A DNA stretch of 64,000 bases, from NCBI GenBank assembly GCA_964394665.1, contig CAYMYN010000012.1, positions 1-64,000 of the forward strand, read 5' to 3'. A program made the translations under genes and the position numbers. The notes beneath the pieces were generated by a model. The model did not search any database and had not been told where the DNA came from. It saw only the letters and a program-made list of their open reading frames with translations. Numbering within the stretch: the stretch's first letter is position 1; every line of letters starts with the position of its first letter. Positions 26,049 to 34,337 of the stretch are shown here, one piece after another. Origin of the DNA: CAYMYN01 sp964394665. Its GTDB lineage: Bacteria > Planctomycetota > UBA1135 > GCA-002686595.

Positions 26049-28804
26049 ACGACCGGGCTGCTCTGGAGCGCGTCCTGGCGGAGGTCGAGCGGCTCCTGGA
26101 CCTGGACGGCGCGGCGCGCGCCGCGGCGCTCGCGGCCCTGGCGCAGGGGGAGCCCGAGCTGGTGGACGAGGTGCGCGAGCTCCTCGCGCGGGCCGCCGAC
26201 GGGCGCGCCGACGGCGAGCTCCTCGAGCGCGCCCGCCGAGAGTTCTCGGCGCTGCTGGCCGACGACCCGGACGCCGACCCCCTGGACCGGCCGCAGCGCG
26301 TCGGGCGCTACCGCATCACGGCCGTGCTCGGCCGCGGCGGCATGGGCACGGTCTACCGCGCCGAGCAGGAGCGCCCGCGGCGGGAGGTCGCGCTCAAGGT
26401 GCTGCCGCCCTCGAGCGCGACGCCCGCCCTGGCGGCGCGCTTCGAGCGCGAGGCGGAGGTCCTCGCGCGCCTCTCCCATCCGGGCCTGGCGCAGGTCTAC
26501 GACGCGGGTGTCGACGCGGCGGACGGGATCGTGCGGCGCTGGATCGCCATGGAGCTCGTCGAGGGCTCGGCGATCACCGAGCACGCCGCCCAGGCCCGGC
26601 TCGGGCCGCCCGAGCGCGCACGGCTGCTGCTGGCGGTGTGCGAGGCGGTGGCGCACGCCCACGCCCGGGGCGTCCTGCACCGTGACCTCAAGCCCGCCAA
26701 CGTGCTGGTGGGCGCGGACGGCCGGCCGCGCGTGCTCGACTTCGGCGTGGCCCTGCTGCTCGATCCGCGCTCGGCCGCGTCGAGCTTCGCCACGGCCGAG
26801 GGACACCTGGTCGGGACCCTCGCCTACCTCAGCCCCGAACAGGCCGCCGGCGAGCTCCTCGACGCGCGCTCGGACGTCTATGGGCTGGGCCTCCTGGGGT
26901 ACGAGCTGTTCACCGCTCGCCGCGCGCAGGACGTCACCGGCCTGCCGTTGGTCGAGGCCCTGCGGCGCGTGCAGGAGCACGAGCCGCGCCGCGCGGGCAG
27001 CCTGGACCGGCGCCTGCGCGGCGACCTCGACACGATCCTCGCCACGGCCCTCACCAAGGACCGCCGCCACCGCTACGCCTCCGCGGAGGCCATGGCCGCG
27101 GACCTGCGGCGCCACCTGGCGCACGAGCCGATCGCGGCCCATCCGCCCAGCACGGTCTACCAGCTCGTCAAGTTCACGCGCCGCCATCGGGCCCTGGTGC
27201 TGGGCCTGGCGGGGACTTTGCTGGCGCTGCTGGCGGGCCTGTTGGGGACCACGGTCCAGGCCGCGCGCGCGGCCCGCGAGGCCGAGTCGGCGCGCGCGAA
27301 CGAGGGGCGCGCCCGCGAAGCGGCGGCGGTGCTGCTGCAGCTCCTGCGCGCGGGGCAGACGCACCGCCCGGGGGAGGGGCTCTCGGTGAGCGCCATCGTG
27401 CGCGAGGGCCGGACCGCGCTCGAGACGGCCCTGCGGGACGCGCCGCTCGAGCGCGCGCAGCTCCTGGGCGCGTTGGGCGAGGCGCTGCTCTACGACGGCC
27501 AGCTCGACGGAGCGCGGCGGCTGTTGTCGGAGGCCCTGGCGCTGCGCGCCGAGCACGCGCCCGACCCCGATCCCGACGCCTGGCGCCTGCACTTCGCCCT
27601 CGGGCCGGCGCTGAAGGACCTGGGCGAGCCGGAGCAGGCCGAGGCCCATCTCGCCCAGGCCGTCGAGGCCCTGCGCTGGCTCCCGCTCCAGGACACGGGC
27701 GCCAGCCGCCATCACGCCCTGCTCAACCTGGCGACGATCCTGTGCGAGCGGGGTCGCCACGCCGAGGCGCTGGCGTTGGCGGAGGAGGCCCAGGGCGTCG
27801 GGCGCGCGCTGCGTTCGGCGCTCGAGCCGCGGGCCGCGGTGGTCGCCGCCATCGAGCGCTACCACGTGCAGCCCTCCGAGGACGCCTACCAGGCGCTGCG
27901 CGCGCGCCACCGCGACGCCCTCGGCCCGGGACTCCCCCGCGAGGAGCGCGCGGTGCTCGAGCGGGACGTGGGCGAGGTCCTCCTGCAGCACGCCCTGGAT
28001 GCCCGCGATCCCGAGCGGGCCGCCGAGGCCGTGGACCTGCTCGAGCGCGTCTGCTTCCTGCTGGAGGGCACGGTCGGCCGCCACGTCGCCCTCGCGACTT
28101 CGTTGATGTCGCTCGCGACCGCCCGCGGCTTCCTCGCCGATCCCGCGGGCGCCGTGGCCCTGCAGCAGGAGGCGACGCGCCTGCTCGAGCTGCACGCCGG
28201 CGAGCACCCCGCGGCGCTCGAGGCGCGCCGGCGCTTGGGCGTGCTGCAGGGCGAGTGGGGCGAGTTCGAGGCCGCGCTCGAGAGCCTGCGGGCGGTCCAG
28301 GCGCGCGGCGGCCTCACGGCCGAGGTCGATCGGCTCCTGTTGGCCGAGCTCTACCAGCGCGCGCGACTCTACGGCGAGGCGCTCGAGGTGCTGTGCGAGC
28401 TGAAGGCGTCGGTGCTCGCCGATCCGCACGCGGACGGAGCGCGCCTGGAGGCGATCGACGCCCGTCAGGCCGTGTGCGCGCTGCTGGCTGGCGACGCGGC
28501 CCAGGCCGCGCCCCTGTTCGCCGAGCAGCTCGCCGCGCGCCGTCGGCGCGGGGCGTCGCAGAGCCTGATCGCCAGCTCCGAGCAGCTCCTGGGTTGGAGC
28601 CTGCTGCGCCTGGGCCAGGTCGACCAGGCCGAGCCCCTGATCCTCGGCGGCTGCGAGCGATTCCTGGGCGTGCACACCTCGCCCCTCTCCGTCCGCGGCC
28701 AGCTCTGCGTGCGCTCCCTGGTCGAGCTGCACGAAGCCCGCGGTCGCACCGAGCAGGCCCACCGCTGGCGCGCGCAGTTGATCGACGACGCGCGCCGGCC
28801 CTGA
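26045..28804 (+). CDS. Membrane Ser/Thr protein kinase with TPR-like C-terminal region
   Basis: Starting at GTG 26045, inside the sigma-factor stop, the product is 919 residues. An N-terminal helical segment of about 85 residues leads into a Hanks-type kinase: 'VLGRGGMGTVYRAEQE' (P-loop), 'EVALKVL' (Lys), 'GVLHRDLKPANVLV' (catalytic loop), 'VLDFGVALLL' (DFG) and 'GTLAYLSPEQAAG'. A membrane segment follows (ALVLGLAGTLLALLAGLLG), then about 500 helical residues with TPR-like character ('LGEALLYDGQLDGARRLLSEALAL', 'LATILCERGRHAEALALAEEA'). It probably senses an extracytoplasmic or protein ligand and phosphorylates the partner sigma factor. Substrate not proven. Confidence 0.92.
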   Translation: MNDRAALERVLAEVERLLDLDGAARAAALAALAQGEPELVDEVRELLARAADGRADGELLERARREFSALLADDPDADPLDRPQRVGRYRITAVLGRGGMGTVYRAEQERPRREVALKVLPPSSATPALAARFEREAEVLARLSHPGLAQVYDAGVDAADGIVRRWIAMELVEGSAITEHAAQARLGPPERARLLLAVCEAVAHAHARGVLHRDLKPANVLVGADGRPRVLDFGVALLLDPRSAASSFATAEGHLVGTLAYLSPEQAAGELLDARSDVYGLGLLGYELFTARRAQDVTGLPLVEALRRVQEHEPRRAGSLDRRLRGDLDTILATALTKDRRHRYASAEAMAADLRRHLAHEPIAAHPPSTVYQLVKFTRRHRALVLGLAGTLLALLAGLLGTTVQAARAAREAESARANEGRAREAAAVLLQLLRAGQTHRPGEGLSVSAIVREGRTALETALRDAPLERAQLLGALGEALLYDGQLDGARRLLSEALALRAEHAPDPDPDAWRLHFALGPALKDLGEPEQAEAHLAQAVEALRWLPLQDTGASRHHALLNLATILCERGRHAEALALAEEAQGVGRALRSALEPRAAVVAAIERYHVQPSEDAYQALRARHRDALGPGLPREERAVLERDVGEVLLQHALDARDPERAAEAVDLLERVCFLLEGTVGRHVALATSLMSLATARGFLADPAGAVALQQEATRLLELHAGEHPAALEARRRLGVLQGEWGEFEAALESLRAVQARGGLTAEVDRLLLAELYQRARLYGEALEVLCELKASVLADPHADGARLEAIDARQAVCALLAGDAAQAAPLFAEQLAARRRRGASQSLIASSEQLLGWSLLRLGQVDQAEPLILGGCERFLGVHTSPLSVRGQLCVRSLVELHEARGRTEQAHRWRAQLIDDARRP

Positions 28805-28818
28805 GCCACGCGCCTGAC

Positions 28819-29496
28819 TCAGTCGGGCTCGCCGGTCAGGACCCAGGCGGCCCAGTCGCGGGGGGAGTAGAGCGGGCGCCCGTCGCCGTCGCGGGCGTCG
28901 CGCAAGTGGCGCTTGGCGGACCACTGGGCCTGGGCCTTGGGTTCGCCCTCGATGCGGATGCGGCGGTAGAACTCGAGCATCAGCTCGGCCGTGGCTTCGT
29001 CGGGCACCTTCCACAGGCTCGTGACGACCGAGCGCGCCCCGGCCAGGTGCAGGGCCTTCTGCAGGGAGGCGAGGCCCTGGCCGGCCTTGCCCTCGCCGAG
29101 GCTCGTGTCGCAGTCCGCGAGGAGCCGCTCCTGGATCGCGCGTGCGCCGAGCACGTCTCCCCGGTCCTCGAGGATCGAGGCGAGGATGGCAAGCGCCTTC
29201 TGGAGCTGCACGTCGTCGTGCGGACGTGTCCGCGTGTAGACCTCGACGACTCCCTCGGCGAGCTGCCGGGCCGATTCGAAGTCGCCCCGGTCCTCGAGCA
29301 GCATCGCGAGCTGCAGCCGCGCCGATTGCAGGAGCCCGTCTTCCGGCGGCTGCGTGCGTTCCAGCACCTCGAGCACGCCGTCCAGCAGCTCGCGCGCTGA
29401 AGGGGCGTCCTGGGGCTCGGTCGCGGTTGGCGAGAGGCTCACAAACGCTCCTCCCGCGGCCAGGGTGAGGGTCAAGAGCCGGGCGGGGGAGAGCAT
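28819..29496 (-). CDS. TPR protein with truncated CHAT protease domain
   Basis: The 225-residue protein has a signal-like N-terminus (MLSPARLLTLTLAAGGAFVS), two TPR-like helical pairs (about 35-125), then a CHAT C-terminal third: 'ADCDTSLGEGKAGQGLASLQKALHLAGARSVVTSLWKVPDEATAELMLEFYRRI' ending 'RDWAAWVLTGEPD'. CHAT proteases carry the catalytic His in an HFACHG-type motif about 50 residues before the catalytic Cys (SACETG; here Cys129 in ADCDTSLGEG). That His half is absent: the TPR helix runs straight into the Cys motif. This looks like an internal deletion, so the product is probably inactive or regulatory. It ends 15 bp from the convergent kinase stop. Confidence 0.7.
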   Translation of the reverse strand: MLSPARLLTLTLAAGGAFVSLSPTATEPQDAPSARELLDGVLEVLERTQPPEDGLLQSARLQLAMLLEDRGDFESARQLAEGVVEVYTRTRPHDDVQLQKALAILASILEDRGDVLGARAIQERLLADCDTSLGEGKAGQGLASLQKALHLAGARSVVTSLWKVPDEATAELMLEFYRRIRIEGEPKAQAQWSAKRHLRDARDGDGRPLYSPRDWAAWVLTGEPD

Positions 29497-29718
29497 GCGG
29501 GGAGCGGGGCGAAGGGTTGGACCTGCGTTCGCAGGCCGAGAGGCCCGGGATCGGGGGCGTGGATCCTACGGGCAAGGCGCTGGAAGCGCGGGACCGGGGG
29601 CCAGGGGGAAAGGTGCGCCGGGCGAACGCCCGCCGCGCACGGAACGCGCGCCGGGGAGTGTGCGTTGACTGCGTCGATCGGAGGGCTTGCAATCCCCCCG
29701 CGCCCCCAGCGCAGCGCG

Positions 29719-30792
29719 ATGGAGTCCCCGAGCCCTGTGTCCGCCGCGCCGTGCGTCGGCGTCGATGTGGGGGCGAGCGGCGTGCGGGCCTGGCGCGTGC
29801 ACGCCGTCGGCCGCGCGCCGCTGCGCCTCGCGGTGCGGGGTCCGGCCTGCGAGGCGGACTTCGGGTCGAACCCGTTCGAGCCGCGGACCCTCGCGCTCCA
29901 GCTCGAGGAGCTGCGCGCGGGCGGGCCGCGGCCCGCGGAGGCCGAGCGCGCGGAGGCGCGGCGCCGCCTCGAGCTGTGCGCCGGGGCGATCGCGCGCGCC
30001 GCGCAGGGAGAGTCGGTGGCCGTCGCGCTCGCGGCCCCGGGGTTGCGCGCGGCCGACGGGCGCGGGCTCGTGGCGGCGCGCAATGGGCCGCGCATGCCGC
30101 ACTTCTTGGACGACCTCGAGGCTGCGCTCGCGGCGCGCGGCGTGCGCCTCTCGCGGGCGCTGCCCGCGCTGGTGGGGGACGGCGAGGCGGCCGGTTGGGG
30201 CGAGCTCCTGGCCACGGACGGAACGCTCGCGGACGCGCGCGCCGCGCTGGTGGTCGTGGGCGGGTCGGGCCTGGCCGAGGTGCTCGTGGACGCGGGGCGC
30301 GCGGTCGGGTTGGAGCGCCTCGATCCGCCCCTGCCGCGGGCCTGGGAACTGGCCGCAGCGGAGGTCGAGGGTTCGGGCGCGGCGCAGAGCGCCGAGGATC
30401 GGCTCGCGCCGGGGCGCTTGAACGCGCGTTGGTCGCGCGGCGGCGACCACCCGACCTTCGATCAAGCCGCCGCGTGCGGCGACGCGCAGGCCCTCGCCTT
30501 TCGCGCGCGAGTCACGCTCGATCTCGCCCAGCACGTCGGCCGACGCGTCGCGGAGCTCGCCGCGCACCCCGGCGCGACGTTCCCCGAGCGCGTCGTCCTG
30601 GCGGGCGCGCTCGGGCGCATGCTCGCCCGCGAACCGGCCTGGTTCGCGGAACTCGAGCGCACGATGGCCGCGGAGCTCGCGCGGCTGGGGGAGCCTCGAA
30701 GCGTGCACCTGTCGCTCTCCGAACTGCGCGCGGCCCCGGCCCTGGGCGCGGTGGGGCTGCGCCTGTTCGGCGCGGGGGAGGGCGCGCGATGA
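29719..30792 (+). CDS. ASKHA-superfamily sugar kinase-like protein (BadF/NagK-like)
   Basis: From ATG 29719 the product is 357 residues. 'CVGVDVGASGVRAWRV' is the phosphate-1 motif of ASKHA kinases, 'LVVVGGSGLAEVLVDAGRAVG' resembles phosphate-2, and 'RVVLAGALGRML' the adenosine motif. The internal order fits the BadF/BadG/N-acetylglucosamine-kinase group rather than typical ROK proteins (no CXCGXXGC zinc motif). It overlaps the downstream symporter by ATGA, so a role in phosphorylating the imported solute is likely. The sugar is unknown; an amino sugar is possible because nagB is in the region. Confidence 0.65.
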   Translation: MESPSPVSAAPCVGVDVGASGVRAWRVHAVGRAPLRLAVRGPACEADFGSNPFEPRTLALQLEELRAGGPRPAEAERAEARRRLELCAGAIARAAQGESVAVALAAPGLRAADGRGLVAARNGPRMPHFLDDLEAALAARGVRLSRALPALVGDGEAAGWGELLATDGTLADARAALVVVGGSGLAEVLVDAGRAVGLERLDPPLPRAWELAAAEVEGSGAAQSAEDRLAPGRLNARWSRGGDHPTFDQAAACGDAQALAFRARVTLDLAQHVGRRVAELAAHPGATFPERVVLAGALGRMLAREPAWFAELERTMAAELARLGEPRSVHLSLSELRAAPALGAVGLRLFGAGEGAR

Positions 30793-32585
30793 ACGGGACG
30801 GAGACCCTGCGCGGCAGCTTCGGGCTGCTCGATTGGGCGGTCGTGCTCGGCGTCCTCGCGCTCACGACCTGGATCGGCGCGCGCAAGGCCGGCGAGCAGA
30901 AGACCCTGCGCGACTTCTTCCTCGGCGGCCGGCGCCTGCCCTGGTACGCGGTCAGCGCCTCGATCGTCGCCACCGAGATCAGCGCCGTGACCTTCATCGG
31001 CCTGCCGGCGAGCATCTACATGGGCGACGCCCAGTACCTGCAGATCGTGATCCTGGGTTCGCTCGTGGCGCGCGTGCTCGTGGGGCTCGTGCTCGTGCCG
31101 CGCTACTACGAGCGCGAGGTGTATTCGCCGTACGACTACATGGCCGCGCGCCTTGGAGGTCCGGTGCGCGGCACGACGACGATCCTCTTCGCCCTGGGCG
31201 GCGTGCTCGGCCAGTCCGCGCGGGTGTTCATGACCGCGCTCGTGCTGCGCGTGATCCTGTTCCGCGAGCTGGGTTGGATCGCCGAGGTCACCGGCATCCC
31301 GCCCCTGGTCTCGGCCGTGGCCGCCATCGGCCTGGTGGCGGTGCTGTGGACCTGGATGGGCGGCATCGCGACCGTGGTCTGGACCGACGCGGTCCTGTTC
31401 GTGTTGTTCCTGCTGGGCGCCGCCATCGCGCTCGTCACGGTCGGCGCGCACGTCGAGGGCGGGCTCGCGGGCGCCCTGGGCGAGGCGCACGCCGCGGGCA
31501 AGCTGCGCGTCTTCGATCTCGCCCTCGATCCGACCGACTCGTTCACGGTGCTCGCGGCCCTGATCGGCATGGGCATCGGCGGCGTCGGCGCCTACGGCAC
31601 CGATCAATTCATGGCCCAGCGTCTGTTCTGCTGCGCCACGCCCGCCGAGGCGCGGCGCGCGATCATCGCCAGCTACGCGGCGGTGATCCCGATCCTGCTC
31701 GTGGCCCTGGTGGGCGCGGCCCTGTGGAGCTACCACCTCCAGCATCCCCTCGAAGGCGTGGCCGCCGCCCTGGTGGCCGAGCGCGGCGACCGCGTGTTCC
31801 CGGTCTTCGTGGTCGAGGTCGTGCCCGCCGGTCTCAAGGGCGTGGTGCTGGCCGGCGCCTTCGCGGCGGCGATCTCGAGCCTCGACTCGATCCTCGCAGC
31901 CCTGGCTCAGACGACCCTCGCCGCGGGCTTCTGGAGGCGGCGCGGAGATTTCGACGCAGCGGGCGAGGAGCGCCGCACCTTGCGCGCCTCGCGCGCCCTC
32001 GTGCTCGGCTGGGCCCTCGTGCTGTGCGCCGCCGCGGTGGGCATCGAGCGCCTGGCCGACGACCACGGCTCGGTGCTCGAGCTGGCGCTCTCGATGGCGG
32101 GCTACACCGGCGGCGCCCTGCTAGCGGGCTTCTTCCTGGCCTTCCTGCCCCTGCGCATCGACGGCCGCGGGTTTCCCTGGGGCGCGGCGCTCTCGGTCGG
32201 CGTGATCTTCGCGCTCAACGCGCGCCGCCCCGCGATCGAGGGCCTGGTGGGCAGCGCCGCCGACGCCACCGCGCTGCTGGCGGCGCTGTTGCTCGCCGCT
32301 TGGATCTGCCTGCGCCTGCTCCCCGAGCTCCGCGCGGGTCTCCCCGCTCGCCGCGTCGCCGCGCAGACGGCCTTGCTCGTGCTCGGCCTGGCGTTGCTCG
32401 TCCTGCTCGGCCGCCACGGCTACTTCCTGCGCCCCGACGCGAGCGGTGAACCCACCCGCGCCGTCCTCGCCTGGCCCTACTACATCCCCCTCGGCGCCCT
32501 GATCGCCTTCCTCTGGGGCTGGGGCCTCGCCGGCCGGCGCCAGGGTGGCCTGCGCGAGCAGGACCCGAACTCCAGCCCGGTGTAG
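30789..32585 (+). CDS. Sodium:solute symporter (SSS family)
   Basis: The 598-residue protein starts at ATG 30789, overlapping the kinase stop. About 14 hydrophobic segments are visible. SSS hallmarks include 'RDFFLGGRRLPWYAVSASIVATEISAVTFIGLPASIY' (TM1 core), 'WMGGIATVVWTDAVLFVLFLLGA', 'GIGGVGAYGTDQFMAQRLFCC' and 'GVVLAGAFAAAISSLDSILAALAQTTLAAGFW', where the SS pair lies at the usual Na+ site. It imports an organic solute with Na+ across the inner membrane. It is followed by a strong hairpin at 32629-32661, which closes the kinase-transporter operon. Confidence 0.9.
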   Translation: MNGTETLRGSFGLLDWAVVLGVLALTTWIGARKAGEQKTLRDFFLGGRRLPWYAVSASIVATEISAVTFIGLPASIYMGDAQYLQIVILGSLVARVLVGLVLVPRYYEREVYSPYDYMAARLGGPVRGTTTILFALGGVLGQSARVFMTALVLRVILFRELGWIAEVTGIPPLVSAVAAIGLVAVLWTWMGGIATVVWTDAVLFVLFLLGAAIALVTVGAHVEGGLAGALGEAHAAGKLRVFDLALDPTDSFTVLAALIGMGIGGVGAYGTDQFMAQRLFCCATPAEARRAIIASYAAVIPILLVALVGAALWSYHLQHPLEGVAAALVAERGDRVFPVFVVEVVPAGLKGVVLAGAFAAAISSLDSILAALAQTTLAAGFWRRRGDFDAAGEERRTLRASRALVLGWALVLCAAAVGIERLADDHGSVLELALSMAGYTGGALLAGFFLAFLPLRIDGRGFPWGAALSVGVIFALNARRPAIEGLVGSAADATALLAALLLAAWICLRLLPELRAGLPARRVAAQTALLVLGLALLVLLGRHGYFLRPDASGEPTRAVLAWPYYIPLGALIAFLWGWGLAGRRQGGLREQDPNSSPV

Positions 32586-32628
32586 TTCGGCGCGTGGTCC
32601 TCCGCGATCGAGGAGCTCGAAAAGCAGG

Positions 32629-32661
32629 GCGGGCCGCGGAGCGCATCGCTCCGCGGCCCGC
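32629..32661. terminator. Strong hairpin between convergent genes
   Basis: GCGGGCCGCGGAGC (32629-32642), loop GCATC, GCTCCGCGGCCCGC (32648-32661): a perfect 14-bp stem. It lies 44 bp after the symporter stop and 53 bp from the stop of the opposing gene. A short A run precedes the stem, which would act as a weak U-tract on the minus strand. Probable bidirectional terminator. Confidence 0.7.
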
Positions 32662-32714
32662 TCCAGGTCGCTGCGCCGCCTCGGATCGGGTCCGGGGACG
32701 GCGCTAGGCACCGA

Positions 32715-34016
32715 TCACGGGGCCCAGGTCAGCTCGAGGCCGTTGGTGAAGTTGTAGCCGCTGCCGCACAGCGAGAAGTTGGGGTTGCGGTACCAGAGCT
32801 GGTAGCGCTTGACGTCGCCCGGGGCCACGCCGCCGATCGAACCCACGTTGACGGTCGTGCTCGAGACGCCGCTGACGTCGGCCAGGCGGACCTGCAGGCG
32901 GATGACGCCGCCGCCGGCGCAGCGCAGGCCGTCGCCGAAGGCCGTGCCCAGGCCGCCGTTGACGGCGTTGTTGCCCTGGAAGTAGAGCCCGGGCTGGCTG
33001 GCCTCGAGGCCCGAGCCGATCAGGACCAGGTCGCCCGCGCCGATGCTCGTGCTGCCCGAGCGGCCCAGCAGGCCGCCGGTCGAGCCGGTGCCGTTGTCGC
33101 AACCGCGGCCCGTGCCGCCCGTGTTGCCGCAGGGGCAAGCCGAACCCGAGCCGTCGCCGAAGCAGTAGGCCTCGGAGGGCGGGGCGCCGCCGTACAGGTT
33201 CAGGTGGTAGCTACCGCCGGCGTGGATGAGGGTCGAGGAGTTCGTGTTGGGGTCGTAGACGTGGGCGCCGGCGCTGTTCGTCCACATGATGTTGCCGTTC
33301 CCGAGCTCGAACACGCCGCGCGCTCCGCTGGCGGTGAAGGAGGTCAGCACGGCGCCGGTCGTGGCGTCCAGCTTGACGACGTTGTTGGTCGAGAAGCCGC
33401 CGCACCAGACGTTCCCGTCGGAGGCCGGGGCGAGCTGGTGGGCGAAGTTGAGGGACGTCGAGTTGTGGAACGTGCCGATCGAGTTGCCCGCCAGGTCGAA
33501 GCGGTGGACGTCGTCGTTGGCGGACGAGGAGGCGACGAGCAGGTCGCCCTGGAAGGCCAGCACCGAGAAGGGGCTGGGGGCGAAGCCGACCGCGGTGAAG
33601 TGGCTGACGTAGTTGCCGGCCGTGTCGAAGATCACCACCGCGTTGCCCGGGGCGCCGTTGGCGGTGCCCGAGTTGGTGACGTAGATCTGGCCGTTGATGA
33701 AGCCCATCCCGCGGATGTTGTCGAGGCCTCCACCGGAGTGGGTGGGGCCGATCTCGCCGAGCACGTTGCCGGCCGAGTCGTAGCGCACGATGCGGTCGCC
33801 GGTCTGCTGGGAGATCCAGATCTCGCCGTTGACGTCGATGGCGGAGACCTGGACGGTGTCGGGGATCGCGAACACGCTGGCGTTGATCAGGCTGCCGTCG
33901 AACGGGTCGAAGGACACCAGGGTGTCCGTCGTGCTGTTCGTCATGATCAGGACCTGGGCGGTGGCAGCCGTGCCCAGAATGGCCAGGGCGCCCGCGGTCA
34001 GGAAGTGGCGGAACAT
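32715..34016 (-). CDS. Secreted beta-propeller protein with Cys/Gly-rich CTD
   Basis: The 433-residue protein starts at ATG 34016 after GAGGA. It has a signal peptide (MFRHFLTAGALAILGTAATA), then NHL/SMP-30-like propeller blades ('VSAIDVNGEIWISQQTGDRIVRYDSAGNVLG', 'DVHRFDLAGNSIGTF', 'APASDGNVWCGGFSTNNVVKLD'), then the module 'AYCFGDGSGSACPCGNTGG..GRGCDNG', 'QPGLYFQGNN', 'FGDGLRCAGGGVIRLQ', 'VKRYQLWYRNP', 'CGSGYNFTNGLELTWAP', stop. It is a close relative of the CTD at 8658-9719. Likely extracellular or surface-attached; ligand unknown. Confidence 0.75.
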   Translation of the reverse strand: MFRHFLTAGALAILGTAATAQVLIMTNSTTDTLVSFDPFDGSLINASVFAIPDTVQVSAIDVNGEIWISQQTGDRIVRYDSAGNVLGEIGPTHSGGGLDNIRGMGFINGQIYVTNSGTANGAPGNAVVIFDTAGNYVSHFTAVGFAPSPFSVLAFQGDLLVASSSANDDVHRFDLAGNSIGTFHNSTSLNFAHQLAPASDGNVWCGGFSTNNVVKLDATTGAVLTSFTASGARGVFELGNGNIMWTNSAGAHVYDPNTNSSTLIHAGGSYHLNLYGGAPPSEAYCFGDGSGSACPCGNTGGTGRGCDNGTGSTGGLLGRSGSTSIGAGDLVLIGSGLEASQPGLYFQGNNAVNGGLGTAFGDGLRCAGGGVIRLQVRLADVSGVSSTTVNVGSIGGVAPGDVKRYQLWYRNPNFSLCGSGYNFTNGLELTWAP

Positions 34017-34337
34017 GGGGAAATCCTCGGATGGGTGTCGTCGAGTGAAGAACCGGCCCGGATGACTCCGGGTCCATCTCCCGCAAACTGTACACGCAGC
34101 CGCGCGATCGGGGGGCGGCAACCCGGCTCGAGCCGCCCGTTCCCCGGGGGAGGGAGGCCTGGTGGGGTTCCGCATGGGCCCGACCCACATCCACGATCCC
34201 CCCGCGGGGCCGGGCCGCCGCCCCCCCGCCGGAGCCCGGCTCCCAGGTCCACGCTCGGGCAGATGCGACCGGATCGCCCGACGTCCACCGGCGACGCGGG
34301 CCGCGCGTCGTCGTCGGCCTCGGGAGCTGGGCGGCCT
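34017..34337. other. Intergenic region, no gene seen
   Basis: This 321-bp stretch lies upstream of the CTD propeller gene and downstream of the GH29-like gene. It is very GC-rich with runs of C. Apart from the propeller gene's ribosome-binding site and presumably its promoter I see no RNA, repeat or conserved element. Confidence 0.4.

Noticed and set aside
29719..30792. ROK-family glucokinase assignment
   Set aside because: The ASKHA phosphate motifs fit, but the ROK zinc-binding Cys motif and ExGH segment are missing, so only the broader superfamily is supported.
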